Source: Akkermansiaceae bacterium
GTDB lineage: Bacteria; Verrucomicrobiota; Verrucomicrobiia; Verrucomicrobiales; Akkermansiaceae
Assembly: GCA_022510805.1 (NCBI GenBank)
Contig: JAFLSS010000007.1
Span: forward strand, 1-55,805
DNA: 55,805 bases
Direction of reading: 5' to 3'
Below, in pieces: positions 48,828-55,805 of the stretch (its first letter is position 1; each line of letters starts with the position of its first letter). Under the pieces are notes generated by a model. That model did not search any database and was not told the DNA's origin. It saw only the letters and a program-made list of their open reading frames with translations. Made by a program: the position numbers and the translations under genes.

Positions 48828-49160
48828 TCACCCATGATCCGGGGCAGGAGGCACAGCAGGCACGCGCACCCCGCAGCGCAGCCGCTCCGGAAGCATGCGA
48901 CTGCGATCATCAAAAAAATTGTCAAAATAATAGTACGACTCCCCGTCAAAATACACAACATAGTGATGCTTGAGCGAGAGCCCGGTCTCAAAAAAAGCCT
49001 TGCGCACATACACCTGCTGCGACTCCGACAACAGCGTGCGCTCCGGGTAGCGGCTATCATACACCGGAAGCTCACGCTCCGAGCGCACACAGCCAAACAC
49101 CCCCGCCAGCGCCAGCACAGCAGAGCACCCAAGAGCCCAAACACCTTGATTCCTCTTCAT
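48828..49160 (-). CDS. Small lipoprotein, 110 aa
   Basis: The N-terminus (MKRNQGVWALGCSAVLALAG) continues VFGC, a lipoprotein signal with a slightly unusual lipobox (V-F-G-C). The mature part is a single small tyrosine-rich domain ('QQVYVRKAFFETGLSLKHHY', then 'DGESYYYFDNFFDDRSRMLP') of no family I recognise. It is expected at the membrane facing the periplasm. The Met at 49160 begins the signal; upstream in-frame sequence is Gly-rich and not coding-like. It lies upstream of the SGNH hydrolase gene in the same direction, but that gene has its own promoter. Confidence 0.7.
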   Translation of the reverse strand: MKRNQGVWALGCSAVLALAGVFGCVRSERELPVYDSRYPERTLLSESQQVYVRKAFFETGLSLKHHYVVYFDGESYYYFDNFFDDRSRMLPERLRCGVRVPAVPPAPDHG

Positions 49161-49289
49161 AACAGAAAAAAAGCTCGGGGAAAGCGCAAGCGCCCCACCC
49201 TCTACCAAACAGACACCTCCCCCACCCCCAGCGTTCAAACAAGCCCCCCGAAAAAAACACCCCTCCCCCGCCCATCGGTCACATTCCGC

Positions 49290-49457
49290 TCATCTGCGCG
49301 TCATCTCTTCGTAGAGAGCAAAAAGGTGAGCCACGCGCTCCGCATCTGAGGAGAAGCGCCAGCCGAGCCACCATGCGCCGGCTTCCACCCCCACCTCCCC
49401 GGCAACACTCTTTGCCTGCCATTTCAGCACCCCCGCCCCTCCCGCCTCAGCACACAT
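49290..49457 (-). CDS. Possible small protein, 55 aa
   Basis: The frame from ATG 49457 (MCAEAGGAGVLKWQAKSVAG) to TGA 49290 ends with a convincing amphipathic helix (SSDAERVAHLFALYEEMTRR) and uses codons like those of neighbouring genes. A GTG at 49487 would lie inside the hairpin after tRNA-fMet, so the ATG is preferred. No family is recognised. It could be a real small gene or a remnant. Confidence 0.35.
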   Translation of the reverse strand: MCAEAGGAGVLKWQAKSVAGEVGVEAGAWWLGWRFSSDAERVAHLFALYEEMTRR

Positions 49458-49464
49458 AAAGAAC

Positions 49465-49499
49465 GCGTCCGTCAAGGGGAAAAACACCTCAACGGACGC
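49465..49499 (-). terminator. Hairpin downstream of tRNA-fMet
   Basis: On the minus strand GCGTCCGT and ACGGACGC form an 8-bp stem that extends through G-U pairs to about 13 bp around a T-rich loop. It lies 19 nt after the tRNA and probably serves as its terminator or processing signal. The T-run after the stem is weak. Confidence 0.5.
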
Positions 49500-49517
49500 T
49501 AAGAGACGAGTGTGAAG

Positions 49518-49591
49518 TTGCGGGAGCAGGATTTGAACCTGCGGCCTTCAGGTTATGAGCCTGACGAGCTACCTGGCTGCTCCATCCCGCG
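49518..49591 (-). tRNA. Initiator tRNA-fMet (CAT)
   Basis: The cloverleaf is complete, with anticodon loop CTCATAA. The C1 x A72 mismatch at the acceptor end (CGCGGGA pairing with TCCCGC, then A) is the initiator hallmark. The D-arm (GGAGCAGCCAGGTAGCTC) is almost identical to that of E. coli tRNA-fMet. The 3' CCA is not encoded. The anticodon stem is TCAGG/CCTGA, so pair 29-41 is A-U instead of the usual third G-C pair. Confidence 0.95.
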
Positions 49592-49626
49592 ATTTTGTAA
49601 CCAGGCCCGATACCGGGCACAGCGGC

Positions 49627-49655
49627 AGTTTATCCCATCCCGCCCCACTTGTCAA
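49627..49655 (-). promoter_or_regulatory. Promoter of tRNA-fMet
   Basis: Perfect -35 TTGACA (49650-49655), 17-bp spacer, -10 TAAACT (49627-49632). The precursor leader contains a small GCCCG/CGGGC stem (49605-49618). Confidence 0.8.
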
Positions 49656-49735
49656 GGAAAATTTGAAAAAAGATCGCATTTCGTCTGCGGCGGCGGAGCT
49701 GCAGCAGCGCGGCGCCCCCCCTTTCTCGCTCATGT

Positions 49736-50692
49736 TCAGTCTATTTGCATGCGCCGCAGGATCTCGGCTGCGGTGTAGCGCTGGTCCAGCGGGAGGGGGA
49801 GAAGACGCCGCGCGAGGATGTTGGCCGGCGCGGCAGGTGTGGTGTCGCGGATGACCTCCGGCCAAAAGAGGGGGAGTGCCAGGCCGGCTTCCACCAGCTC
49901 ATCCCGCAGGCCGGGGATGCCGCTTACCAAGGGGTAGCAAAAGGGCGCGCTGGGGGCGGCGGCGGGGAGTGCCCAGTGGTTCAGCGGGCCGAGGCGCGCC
50001 TGCAGCTCGGCATAGTTGCGCAGGCGGGCGGCAGCTATGCGCTGCCAGTCGATGCTGCGCACCAGCGCACGCGTGAGAGGCGACATGCGGCGCGGAGCGG
50101 CGCTCAGCTCGGCCTCTGCCCTCTCGCTGGCGGGCAGCGCGGCCTCGGCTCCTTCTTCGATGCGCTGCAGCAGGCTGAAGGCTCGGGCGGCGCTGCGGTC
50201 TTCCTCTGCCGGAAGGCTCAGCGGGAATGGCGCCCGCGCCACACCGCCATCCGGCACGCCGGCAAATTTGCGCAGGCTGTAAAAGGCGGGCAAGTGGGCG
50301 GGCGGCGTGTAGTACAGCGCGGTGGTGGCATCCACCACACACGGGCCGGGATGCGCCGCGGCCGCGGCCTCCACCGCCGCGCCGGTGAGGCCGAAATAGT
50401 TGGAGAGCAGCAGGAGCTCATCCCCGCGCGCGGGCTCCGGCAGCAGCGGCTGCCACGCCTCCCCCAGCTCGTAGCGCCGCACGGGGATTCCCAAGCGGCG
50501 CAGCGGCTGCAGCACGGTATCACACGTGAAGCGCGGCACCCACGCGCGCGCCGGGCGCGGCATGCTGCGCAGCAAGCACTCCAGCGCCGCGCGCCCGCTG
50601 CTCACCCACGCGCAGCAGGCGCTCTCCTCATAGGGAAAATTGTCCACGGGCTCCAGCTCCAGCCCGAAAAATCCTCCGGCGTAATCCATCAT
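49736..50692 (-). CDS. DegT/DnrJ-like PLP-fold protein, 318 aa
   Basis: The sequence follows the fold-type I aminotransferase pattern of the DegT/DnrJ/EryC1 group. It has 'SSGRAALECLL', 'WVPRFTCDTVLQPLRRLGIP', 'LLLLSNYFGLTG' and 'VVDATTALYYTP'. 'SLRKFAGVPDGGVA' contains the likely PLP Lys. It is shorter than typical members (about 370-400 aa) and its C-terminal domain is reduced, so the reaction cannot be given. The start codon overlaps the TGA of metH (ATGA), so it is translationally coupled to methionine synthase. The functional link is unclear. Confidence 0.72.
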   Translation of the reverse strand: MMDYAGGFFGLELEPVDNFPYEESACCAWVSSGRAALECLLRSMPRPARAWVPRFTCDTVLQPLRRLGIPVRRYELGEAWQPLLPEPARGDELLLLSNYFGLTGAAVEAAAAAHPGPCVVDATTALYYTPPAHLPAFYSLRKFAGVPDGGVARAPFPLSLPAEEDRSAARAFSLLQRIEEGAEAALPASERAEAELSAAPRRMSPLTRALVRSIDWQRIAAARLRNYAELQARLGPLNHWALPAAAPSAPFCYPLVSGIPGLRDELVEAGLALPLFWPEVIRDTTPAAPANILARRLLPLPLDQRYTAAEILRRMQID

Positions 50693-53600
50693 CAGCGGCT
50701 CGGGGGTAGGGCATGGCCGGTGCGGGCTTCATAATCTGCGCGCTGGTCCTCACCCACGGGGCCCACGGCAAAATAGCGCGCCTCCGGGTGGTGGAACACA
50801 AGGGCACAGACTGAGGCCGCGGGCTGCATCATGTAGCTGTCCGTCAGGCTCGCGCCCGTGCGGGCAGGCGCATCGAGCAGCTCAAACACCAGGCGTTTCT
50901 CTGCGTGATCCGGCTGGCTGGGGTAACCGCATGCAGGGCGGATACTCACCACTCCCTCAGCCAGCGGCCACACCTCATTCACCCGCTTTTCGGTGCACTC
51001 CGCCAGCGCCTCTGCCAGCATATTGGCCAAGGCGCGGATGAGCAGGGCGTTGTACGTGTCCCCCTCCGCCTCCCAGGCGGCAGAGCGCGCCTCCGCCCCG
51101 GTGATGCTCAGCTGCATCGCGCCCACATACCCCGGCACCCCACTCTCGGCAGTGGGCACAAAATCTGCCAGCGCCAGGCGCGGCTTGTCACTCACCTGCT
51201 GCTGGCGCAGGCTGTGCAGCACAGGGCCCCCGCCGGACAGGCGGATGTCATCCCCCTCACGCTGCGCCGGCCAGACCCCGAACACTGCGCGCGCGTGCAG
51301 CCAGCCCTCGCGAGCAGCCTCCGCCAGCAGGGCCTTGGCATCAGCCAGCAAGGACTCGACCTGCTCCCGCTGCTCGGCAGAAGCGCCCTCCTGCGGGGCC
51401 CGGCGCGCGGGATTCCACGCCGTGTGCAAGCCATAGACGCGCAGCAGGATCCCCCACTCCGCATGCTCCAGCAGCTCCTCCCAGCAGATGGGGAAATCCG
51501 GCTGCGGGTGGCAGCAGGCACAGCCGCAGGGCACCCCGGCCGTGAACACCCCCGTGCGCAGCGGCGCCGGGGCGGCCGCAGCACCCCAGGCAGGCGCTTG
51601 AGCCCGCGCCTGCTCCAGCGGCAGCAGCGGGATCTGCTTCTCCTCCCACGCCGCACGCGCCGCCTCCTGCTCGCGCTTGAGCTCCGCCACAAAAGCCTCG
51701 CGGCGCGGGCCCACCAGCGCCGCCGCCGTGGGGGCGATGGTGGAGGCATCAGCCGTGTGCAGCACCACGCCATCCGGATAAAGCGGCGCCAGCTTGAGCG
51801 CCGTGTGCAGCGGGCTCGTGGTGGCGCCACCCACCAGCAGCGGCAAGCGGAGGCCGGCGCGCTGCAGCGCCACCGCCACATGAGCCATCTCCTCCAGACT
51901 CGGCGTGATCAGGCCGGAGAGCGCCACCACATCTGCCTGTTCGCGCTCCACCGCCGCCAAAATCTCCTCACAGGGCACCATGACCCCCAAATCCACCACG
52001 CGGAACCCATTGCACGCCAGCACCACACCCACAATATTCTTGCCAATGTCGTGCACATCGCCCTTCACCGTCGCGAGCACCACCGTGCCGGCCGAAGCAG
52101 CCGCGCCCCCCCCCTGCTCCATGAGCGGCGTGAGCACCGCCACACTCCTCTTCATCACACGCGCACTCTTCACCACCTGCGGCAAGAACATCTTCCCCTC
52201 ACCAAACAAGGCACCCACCTGGCGCATCCCCTCCATGAGCGGCCCCTCAATCACCGCCAGCGCCCCGCCGCACACCTCAATCGCCTCACGCGTATCCTCC
52301 TCAATAAACTCCGTCACCCCCTTCACCAGCGCATAAGAAAGGCGCTCCTGCACCCCACCCCGGCGCCACTCACACACCGCCGCCTGCTGCTGCGCCGCCC
52401 CACCGGCGGCCGCCTTCTGCGCCGCCAACTCCTGCGCATAGGCCGTGAGGCGCTCCGTGGCATCCTCACGGCGGTTGAGCAGCACATCCTCCACCAGCTC
52501 CAGACGATCCGCGGGAATATTATCATACACATCCAGCATGCCGGCATTCACAATACACACATCCAGCCCCCCCCGCTGCGCATGGTAGAGAAAGGCCGAG
52601 TGCATCGCCTCGCGCACCGGGTTGATCCCCCGGAAAGCGAACGACACATTGGAAATCCCGCCCGAAATATGACAAAGCGGGAACAAGCGGTGAATCTCCG
52701 CCACCGCCGTGAAAAAATCCAGCGCATAATCCGCATGCTCCGCAATCCCCGTGCCCACCGTAAGCACATTCGGATCAAAAATAATATCCTCCTCCGGGAA
52801 ACCCACCTGCTCCACCAGCAAATCATGCGCCCGCCGGGCAATGCGGATACGATCCACCGCATGGCACGCCTGCCCCTGCTCATCAAAGCCCATCACCACC
52901 ACCGCCGCCCCATAGCGGCGGATAAGACGCGCCTGGCGCAAGAACTCCTCCTCCCCATTTTTCAGCGAGATAGAGTTCACAATCCCCTTACCCTGCAAGC
53001 AGCGCAACCCCGCCTCAATCACCTCCCACTTCGAAGAATCAATCATGAACGGCACCCGCGCAATATCCGGCTCCGCCGCCACCAAATTCAAAAAGCGAGT
53101 CATCGCCTCCGGGCCATTAATCAACCCATCATCAAAACAAAAATCCAGCACCGCCGCCCCATTCTCCACCTGCTGCCGAGCAATGGACACAGCCTCCTCA
53201 TACCGCCCCTCGCGAATCAGGCGGGCAAACTTCGGAGACCCCGCCACATTGCAGCGCTCACCAACAAAAAGCGTCCGGCGCGAGCGGTCATGATTGTAAG
53301 CCTCCAGCCCCGAAAGCCGCAGCTGCCCCTCCCCCACCCGCGGCTCCCACACCCGCGGCGCAAACCCCTGCACCGCCTCGCGAATCGCGCGAATATAGTC
53401 CGGAGTCGTCCCGCAGCAGCCCCCCACCCAATTCAGCAAACCCTCCGCCGCATACTCGCGCAAAATACCCGCCATATGCTCCGCAGAGTGCTCATACCCC
53501 CCGGGACTGAGCGGATCCGGCAGCCCCGCATTCGGATACATACTCACCGCACAATCCACCAGCCCGGCCAGCTCCCGCGCAAACGGAAGCATCAAATCCG

Positions 53601-54429
53601 CCCCCAGCGCACAGTTGATCCCCACCGCCAGCGGCCGCGCATGCCGCACCGCATTCCAGAACGCCTCCACCGTCTGCCCGGACAGCGTGCGCCCCGCGCG
53701 ATCCGTCACCGTGAAACTAATCACCACCGGCGGCAGCGCCCGCAACTCACGCAACTCATCAATCGCAAACAAACACGCCTTCGCATTAAGCGTATCAAAA
53801 ATCGTCTCCAGCAGCAGCACATCCACCCCCGCATCCGCCAGCGCCAGCACCTGCTCGCGGTAAGCGCGGCGAAGCTGGTCAAAATTCACCGCGCGGAACC
53901 CGGGATCATTCACATCCGGCGAGAGCGACGCCGTCACCGACAGCGGGCCGATCGACCCCGCCACAAAACGCGGGCGGCCATCCCGCGCCTCCGCCTCCAG
54001 CGCCGCCTCACGCGCCAAGCGGCACGCCTCCAGATTCATCTCCCGCACCAGCGCCCGCAGCGCCTCATCCGCCAGCACCCCCTCAAAATACGCCTGATTG
54101 CGCGGCCCCGGCGGCGCCGCGTGAAAAAACTCATGCTGGCCAATACACGTCGCCGCAAACGTACACGCCGTGATGACATCCGACCCCGCCTCCAAATACG
54201 CCCGGTGAATCTGCGCAATAATCTCCGGCTGCGTCAGCACCAGCACATCATTATTATTACGCAAATCATGAGGAAAACGCAGCACATCCGCAAAACGCAC
54301 CCCGCGGTAATCCGCCTCCTGCAAACCATACCTCTGCACCATCGTCCCCATACCACCATCCAGCAGCACAATCCGCTCACGCATCACACGCCGCAGCAAC
54401 TCCCCCCGAGAAAAAGACAACTCACACAT
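50692..54429 (-). CDS. metH: Cobalamin-dependent methionine synthase
   Basis: At 1245 aa it has all four MetH modules. The homocysteine-binding domain carries zinc Cys in 'GINCALG' (near 274) and 'GGCCGTTPD' (near 336). The pterin-binding domain runs from '[14 protein letters not shown]' to about 640. The B12 domain has '[11 protein letters not shown]' with the cobalt-ligand His (near 790). The C-terminal activation domain has '[12 protein letters not shown]', the AdoMet-binding motif. E. coli MetH is 1227 aa. It methylates homocysteine using methyl-tetrahydrofolate. No cobalamin riboswitch is visible; only 20 nt separate the start from the nuoA terminator, so its promoter is unclear. A 1207-codon open frame on the opposite strand is an artefact of GC-rich codons. 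Confidence 0.97.
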   Translation of the reverse strand: MCELSFSRGELLRRVMRERIVLLDGGMGTMVQRYGLQEADYRGVRFADVLRFPHDLRNNNDVLVLTQPEIIAQIHRAYLEAGSDVITACTFAATCIGQHEFFHAAPPGPRNQAYFEGVLADEALRALVREMNLEACRLAREAALEAEARDGRPRFVAGSIGPLSVTASLSPDVNDPGFRAVNFDQLRRAYREQVLALADAGVDVLLLETIFDTLNAKACLFAIDELRELRALPPVVISFTVTDRAGRTLSGQTVEAFWNAVRHARPLAVGINCALGADLMLPFARELAGLVDCAVSMYPNAGLPDPLSPGGYEHSAEHMAGILREYAAEGLLNWVGGCCGTTPDYIRAIREAVQGFAPRVWEPRVGEGQLRLSGLEAYNHDRSRRTLFVGERCNVAGSPKFARLIREGRYEEAVSIARQQVENGAAVLDFCFDDGLINGPEAMTRFLNLVAAEPDIARVPFMIDSSKWEVIEAGLRCLQGKGIVNSISLKNGEEEFLRQARLIRRYGAAVVVMGFDEQGQACHAVDRIRIARRAHDLLVEQVGFPEEDIIFDPNVLTVGTGIAEHADYALDFFTAVAEIHRLFPLCHISGGISNVSFAFRGINPVREAMHSAFLYHAQRGGLDVCIVNAGMLDVYDNIPADRLELVEDVLLNRREDATERLTAYAQELAAQKAAAGGAAQQQAAVCEWRRGGVQERLSYALVKGVTEFIEEDTREAIEVCGGALAVIEGPLMEGMRQVGALFGEGKMFLPQVVKSARVMKRSVAVLTPLMEQGGGAAASAGTVVLATVKGDVHDIGKNIVGVVLACNGFRVVDLGVMVPCEEILAAVEREQADVVALSGLITPSLEEMAHVAVALQRAGLRLPLLVGGATTSPLHTALKLAPLYPDGVVLHTADASTIAPTAAALVGPRREAFVAELKREQEAARAAWEEKQIPLLPLEQARAQAPAWGAAAAPAPLRTGVFTAGVPCGCACCHPQPDFPICWEELLEHAEWGILLRVYGLHTAWNPARRAPQEGASAEQREQVESLLADAKALLAEAAREGWLHARAVFGVWPAQREGDDIRLSGGGPVLHSLRQQQVSDKPRLALADFVPTAESGVPGYVGAMQLSITGAEARSAAWEAEGDTYNALLIRALANMLAEALAECTEKRVNEVWPLAEGVVSIRPACGYPSQPDHAEKRLVFELLDAPARTGASLTDSYMMQPAASVCALVFHHPEARYFAVGPVGEDQRADYEARTGHALPPSR

Positions 54430-54448
54430 AACTCAAACAACTTCGAAC

Positions 54449-54484
54449 AAAAAAGCCCTGGCGGGAACCCCATCCCGGCAGGGC
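54449..54484 (-). terminator. Rho-independent terminator of nuoA
   Basis: On the minus strand a 12-bp stem with one G-G mismatch (GCCCTG outer, GGGA/TCCC inner; 54455-54484) is followed by six T (54449-54454). It separates nuoA from metH. Confidence 0.85.
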
Positions 54485-54518
54485 CCTACACACATAGAAA
54501 AAAACGGGAAAGAAAAAC

Positions 54519-54917
54519 TCAGCCCTGACGCCGCGGAGCCGGATTGCGGTGCCACGTAATCACACCCTTGCCCACAGCATAGAAAAACACCGCCAGCAAC
54601 ACCCCGATAAACACCGCCATCGCCGCAAAAGCAGACCCATTATTCAACACCCCCTCCTTGAAATCCAGCGCCCAAGGATAAAGGAAAATCACCTCCAAAT
54701 CAAACACCAAAAACAGCACCGCCACCATGTAGTACTTAATCGAGAAAAACGCCGGCGCGCCATCCCCCTCCGGCACATTGCCACACTCATAAGGAATGTC
54801 TTGCGACTTACGAAGCTTCGCCCGGCGACCAAAAATCACACTAAGCACCAAAATCATACCCGCAAAGCCAAAGCCCGCAAGCAACTGCACCAACGCTGAA
54901 AAATATTCCTGCTGCAT
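54519..54917 (-). CDS. nuoA: NADH-quinone oxidoreductase subunit A
   Basis: A 132-aa membrane subunit of complex I with three hydrophobic segments (about 10-30, 65-85 and 95-115). It carries the conserved 'YECGNVPEGDGAPAFFSIKY' loop and 'LFLVFDLEVIFLYPWA' helix of NuoA. The ATG at 54917 (MQQEYF) is chosen because the other candidate at 54932 falls inside the -10 box. The leader is about 8 nt. It is followed by a strong terminator and then metH, so it is not transcribed together with other nuo genes here. Confidence 0.94.
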   Translation of the reverse strand: MQQEYFSALVQLLAGFGFAGMILVLSVIFGRRAKLRKSQDIPYECGNVPEGDGAPAFFSIKYYMVAVLFLVFDLEVIFLYPWALDFKEGVLNNGSAFAAMAVFIGVLLAVFFYAVGKGVITWHRNPAPRRQG

Positions 54918-54931
54918 ACGCGTCACCCCCA

Positions 54932-54960
54932 TATATACCCCAACCCACCCACACTGTCAA
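54932..54960 (-). promoter_or_regulatory. Promoter of nuoA
   Basis: Perfect -35 TTGACA (54955-54960), 17-bp spacer, -10 TATATA (54932-54937). The predicted +1 is about 8 nt before the start codon. Confidence 0.75.
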
Positions 54961-55004
54961 GCGCCAAATCACCCACCGCCGCACAGAAACCACACCGCGC
55001 CGCC

Positions 55005-55550
55005 TCAGCCCCCCGCCCCCATCAACCGCGCCGCCCAAGCCTCCGCCTGCCGCAGCGCCGGCAGCGCCAGCAGCGCCTCACAATCCACATCCGCCAAAAA
55101 CCAAGGCGCCTCATACACCAACCACTCACGATCCGGCGCCAACCCACGCGCCCGCGACTCACGCATCCAATCCCGAGGCAACAAACGCACCCGCCACACC
55201 ACCACCCCCTCCGCATCCAACAACTCCAACCCCTCCCAGCAAAGCACCGAAAGCCCCCGCGGCGGCACCGCCCCCACCCGACACCGCGGCTGCGGCACCA
55301 CCTGCACCCGCCGCAGCACCTCACACACACAAGCAAACTCCGCCTCCGAGAGCGGGAAAACGCGCCCACCCCCCAAATCCCCCGGCAACTCCACACACAC
55401 CCGCGCAGCACGCGCCCGCTCCACCGCCTCCACCAAACACACCCGGCGCGCCTCACGCCGCCCCCACTCCGCGCGAACACACGACTCCCCCACCACACAA
55501 CACCCCGGCAGCAACCAGCACAGCACCCAAACACCAAAAAACCTTTTCAT
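55005..55550 (-). CDS. Putative lipoprotein, 181 aa
   Basis: The N-terminus (MKRFFGVWVLCWLLPGC) fits a lipoprotein signal with lipobox L-P-G-C. The mature part is Arg/Val/Ala-rich, with no repeat or motif I recognise, and ends in a helix (ALRQAEAWAARLMGAGG). The start is set by the signal; the open frame runs further upstream over the tRNA-Arg promoter but cannot be coding there. No clear promoter of its own was found. Its function is unknown. Confidence 0.65.
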   Translation of the reverse strand: MKRFFGVWVLCWLLPGCCVVGESCVRAEWGRREARRVCLVEAVERARAARVCVELPGDLGGGRVFPLSEAEFACVCEVLRRVQVVPQPRCRVGAVPPRGLSVLCWEGLELLDAEGVVVWRVRLLPRDWMRESRARGLAPDREWLVYEAPWFLADVDCEALLALPALRQAEAWAARLMGAGG

Positions 55551-55657
55551 CTTGCAATCAACACCTAAAACCGCACAACCTATAACCAAAAACACCCAAC
55601 AGCACAAGAAAAAAAGCCCACCCCACAAAAAAAAGACAAAAAAATACCGAATTTCCA

Positions 55658-55685
55658 TTGACAAGCCCGCAAAACGTGCTATACT
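55658..55685 (+). promoter_or_regulatory. Promoter of tRNA-Arg
   Basis: Perfect -35 TTGACA (55658-55663), 16-bp spacer, -10 TATACT (55680-55685). Confidence 0.85.
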
Positions 55686-55723
55686 GTGGCCGCTTTCGGG
55701 GCAAACGAAAGCGAAAAGAAAAA

Positions 55724-55797
55724 GCGCCCGTAGCTCAATTGGATAGAGCATCTGACTACGGATCAGAAGGTTTGGGGTTCGAATCCCTACGGGCGTG
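55724..55797 (+). tRNA. tRNA-Arg (ACG)
   Basis: A complete cloverleaf: acceptor GCGCCCG/CGGGCGT with a G1-U72 pair, D-arm GCTCAATTGGATAGAGC, anticodon arm TCTGA-CTACGGA-TCAGA with anticodon ACG, and a T-arm with GTTCGAAT. The discriminator is G73. CCA is not encoded (CTCC follows). A34 would need deamination to inosine to read CGU/CGC/CGA. Confidence 0.97.
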
Positions 55798-55805
55798 CTC
55801 CCTCA

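Noticed and set aside
46818..49349. An 843-codon plus-strand frame across tyrA and the SGNH hydrolase gene
   Set aside because: It crosses gene borders, a terminator and a promoter, and is Arg/His/Pro-rich without domain similarity.
54430..54448. A cobalamin or SAM riboswitch for metH
   Set aside because: Only about 20 nt separate the nuoA terminator from the metH start, too little for a riboswitch.
50905..54528. A 1207-codon open frame on the plus strand opposite metH
   Set aside because: It is rich in Arg, His and Gln with no domain, and mirrors the well-supported metH frame. Long antisense frames are expected from GC-rich codons.

Overview
The window looks like a chromosomal segment of a high-GC Verrucomicrobiota bacterium, most probably an Akkermansia-like mucin degrader. 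This rests on a secreted GH2 beta-galactosidase with C-terminal F5/8-type (CBM32-like) modules, a secreted SGNH esterase, many Sel1 and ankyrin repeat proteins, and a full Gram-negative LpxK. Vegetative promoters read as TTGACA-(16/17)-TAtAaT, and most genes have no clear Shine-Dalgarno sequence. Species assignment is inference; no rRNA gene is present.

Region 1 (1-16.1 kb) is an accessory island. Minus-strand genes encode ankyrin proteins, two copies of a secreted Sel1-like protein, an unknown 147-aa protein, an FtsK-like motor domain that has lost its catalytic motifs, and an AT-rich pair of DUF262 (GmrSD-family) proteins. A plus-strand AbiE-type toxin-antitoxin pair and a convergent PIF1-like helicase sit between the two Sel1-like copies. 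Pieces of decayed genes (a Sel1 gene with an internal TAG, an integrase C-terminus, perhaps a transposase N-terminus) mark past mobility. The most striking feature is a shared promoter architecture: five promoters carry an identical perfect palindrome, GGTGTTATCACC, at a fixed position between the -35 and -10 boxes, and a sixth carries a degenerate copy at the same place. This implies one unidentified regulator controlling most of the island.

Region 2 (16.1-25.8 kb, plus strand) holds three large consecutive Sel1-repeat proteins (927, 789 and about 1007 aa). The last overlaps lpxK (lipid A 4'-kinase).

Region 3 (25.8-36.9 kb, minus strand) is a DNA end-processing block: sbcD-sbcC, then an AddB-like nuclease and an AddA-like helicase-nuclease.

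Region 4 (37.1-55.8 kb) is mainly core metabolism: aroD, the GH2 beta-galactosidase, clpB, a proline-rich lipoprotein overlapping tyrA, an SGNH hydrolase, small lipoproteins, initiator tRNA-fMet, metH followed by a DegT-like PLP-fold protein, a nuoA cut off by its own terminator, and tRNA-Arg(ACG).

A second theme is very short or absent 5' leaders. For three genes (AbiEi, AddB-like, SGNH hydrolase) a good promoter puts the predicted start site exactly on the A of the ATG, and for aroD, nuoA and sbcD within 5 to 9 nt of it.
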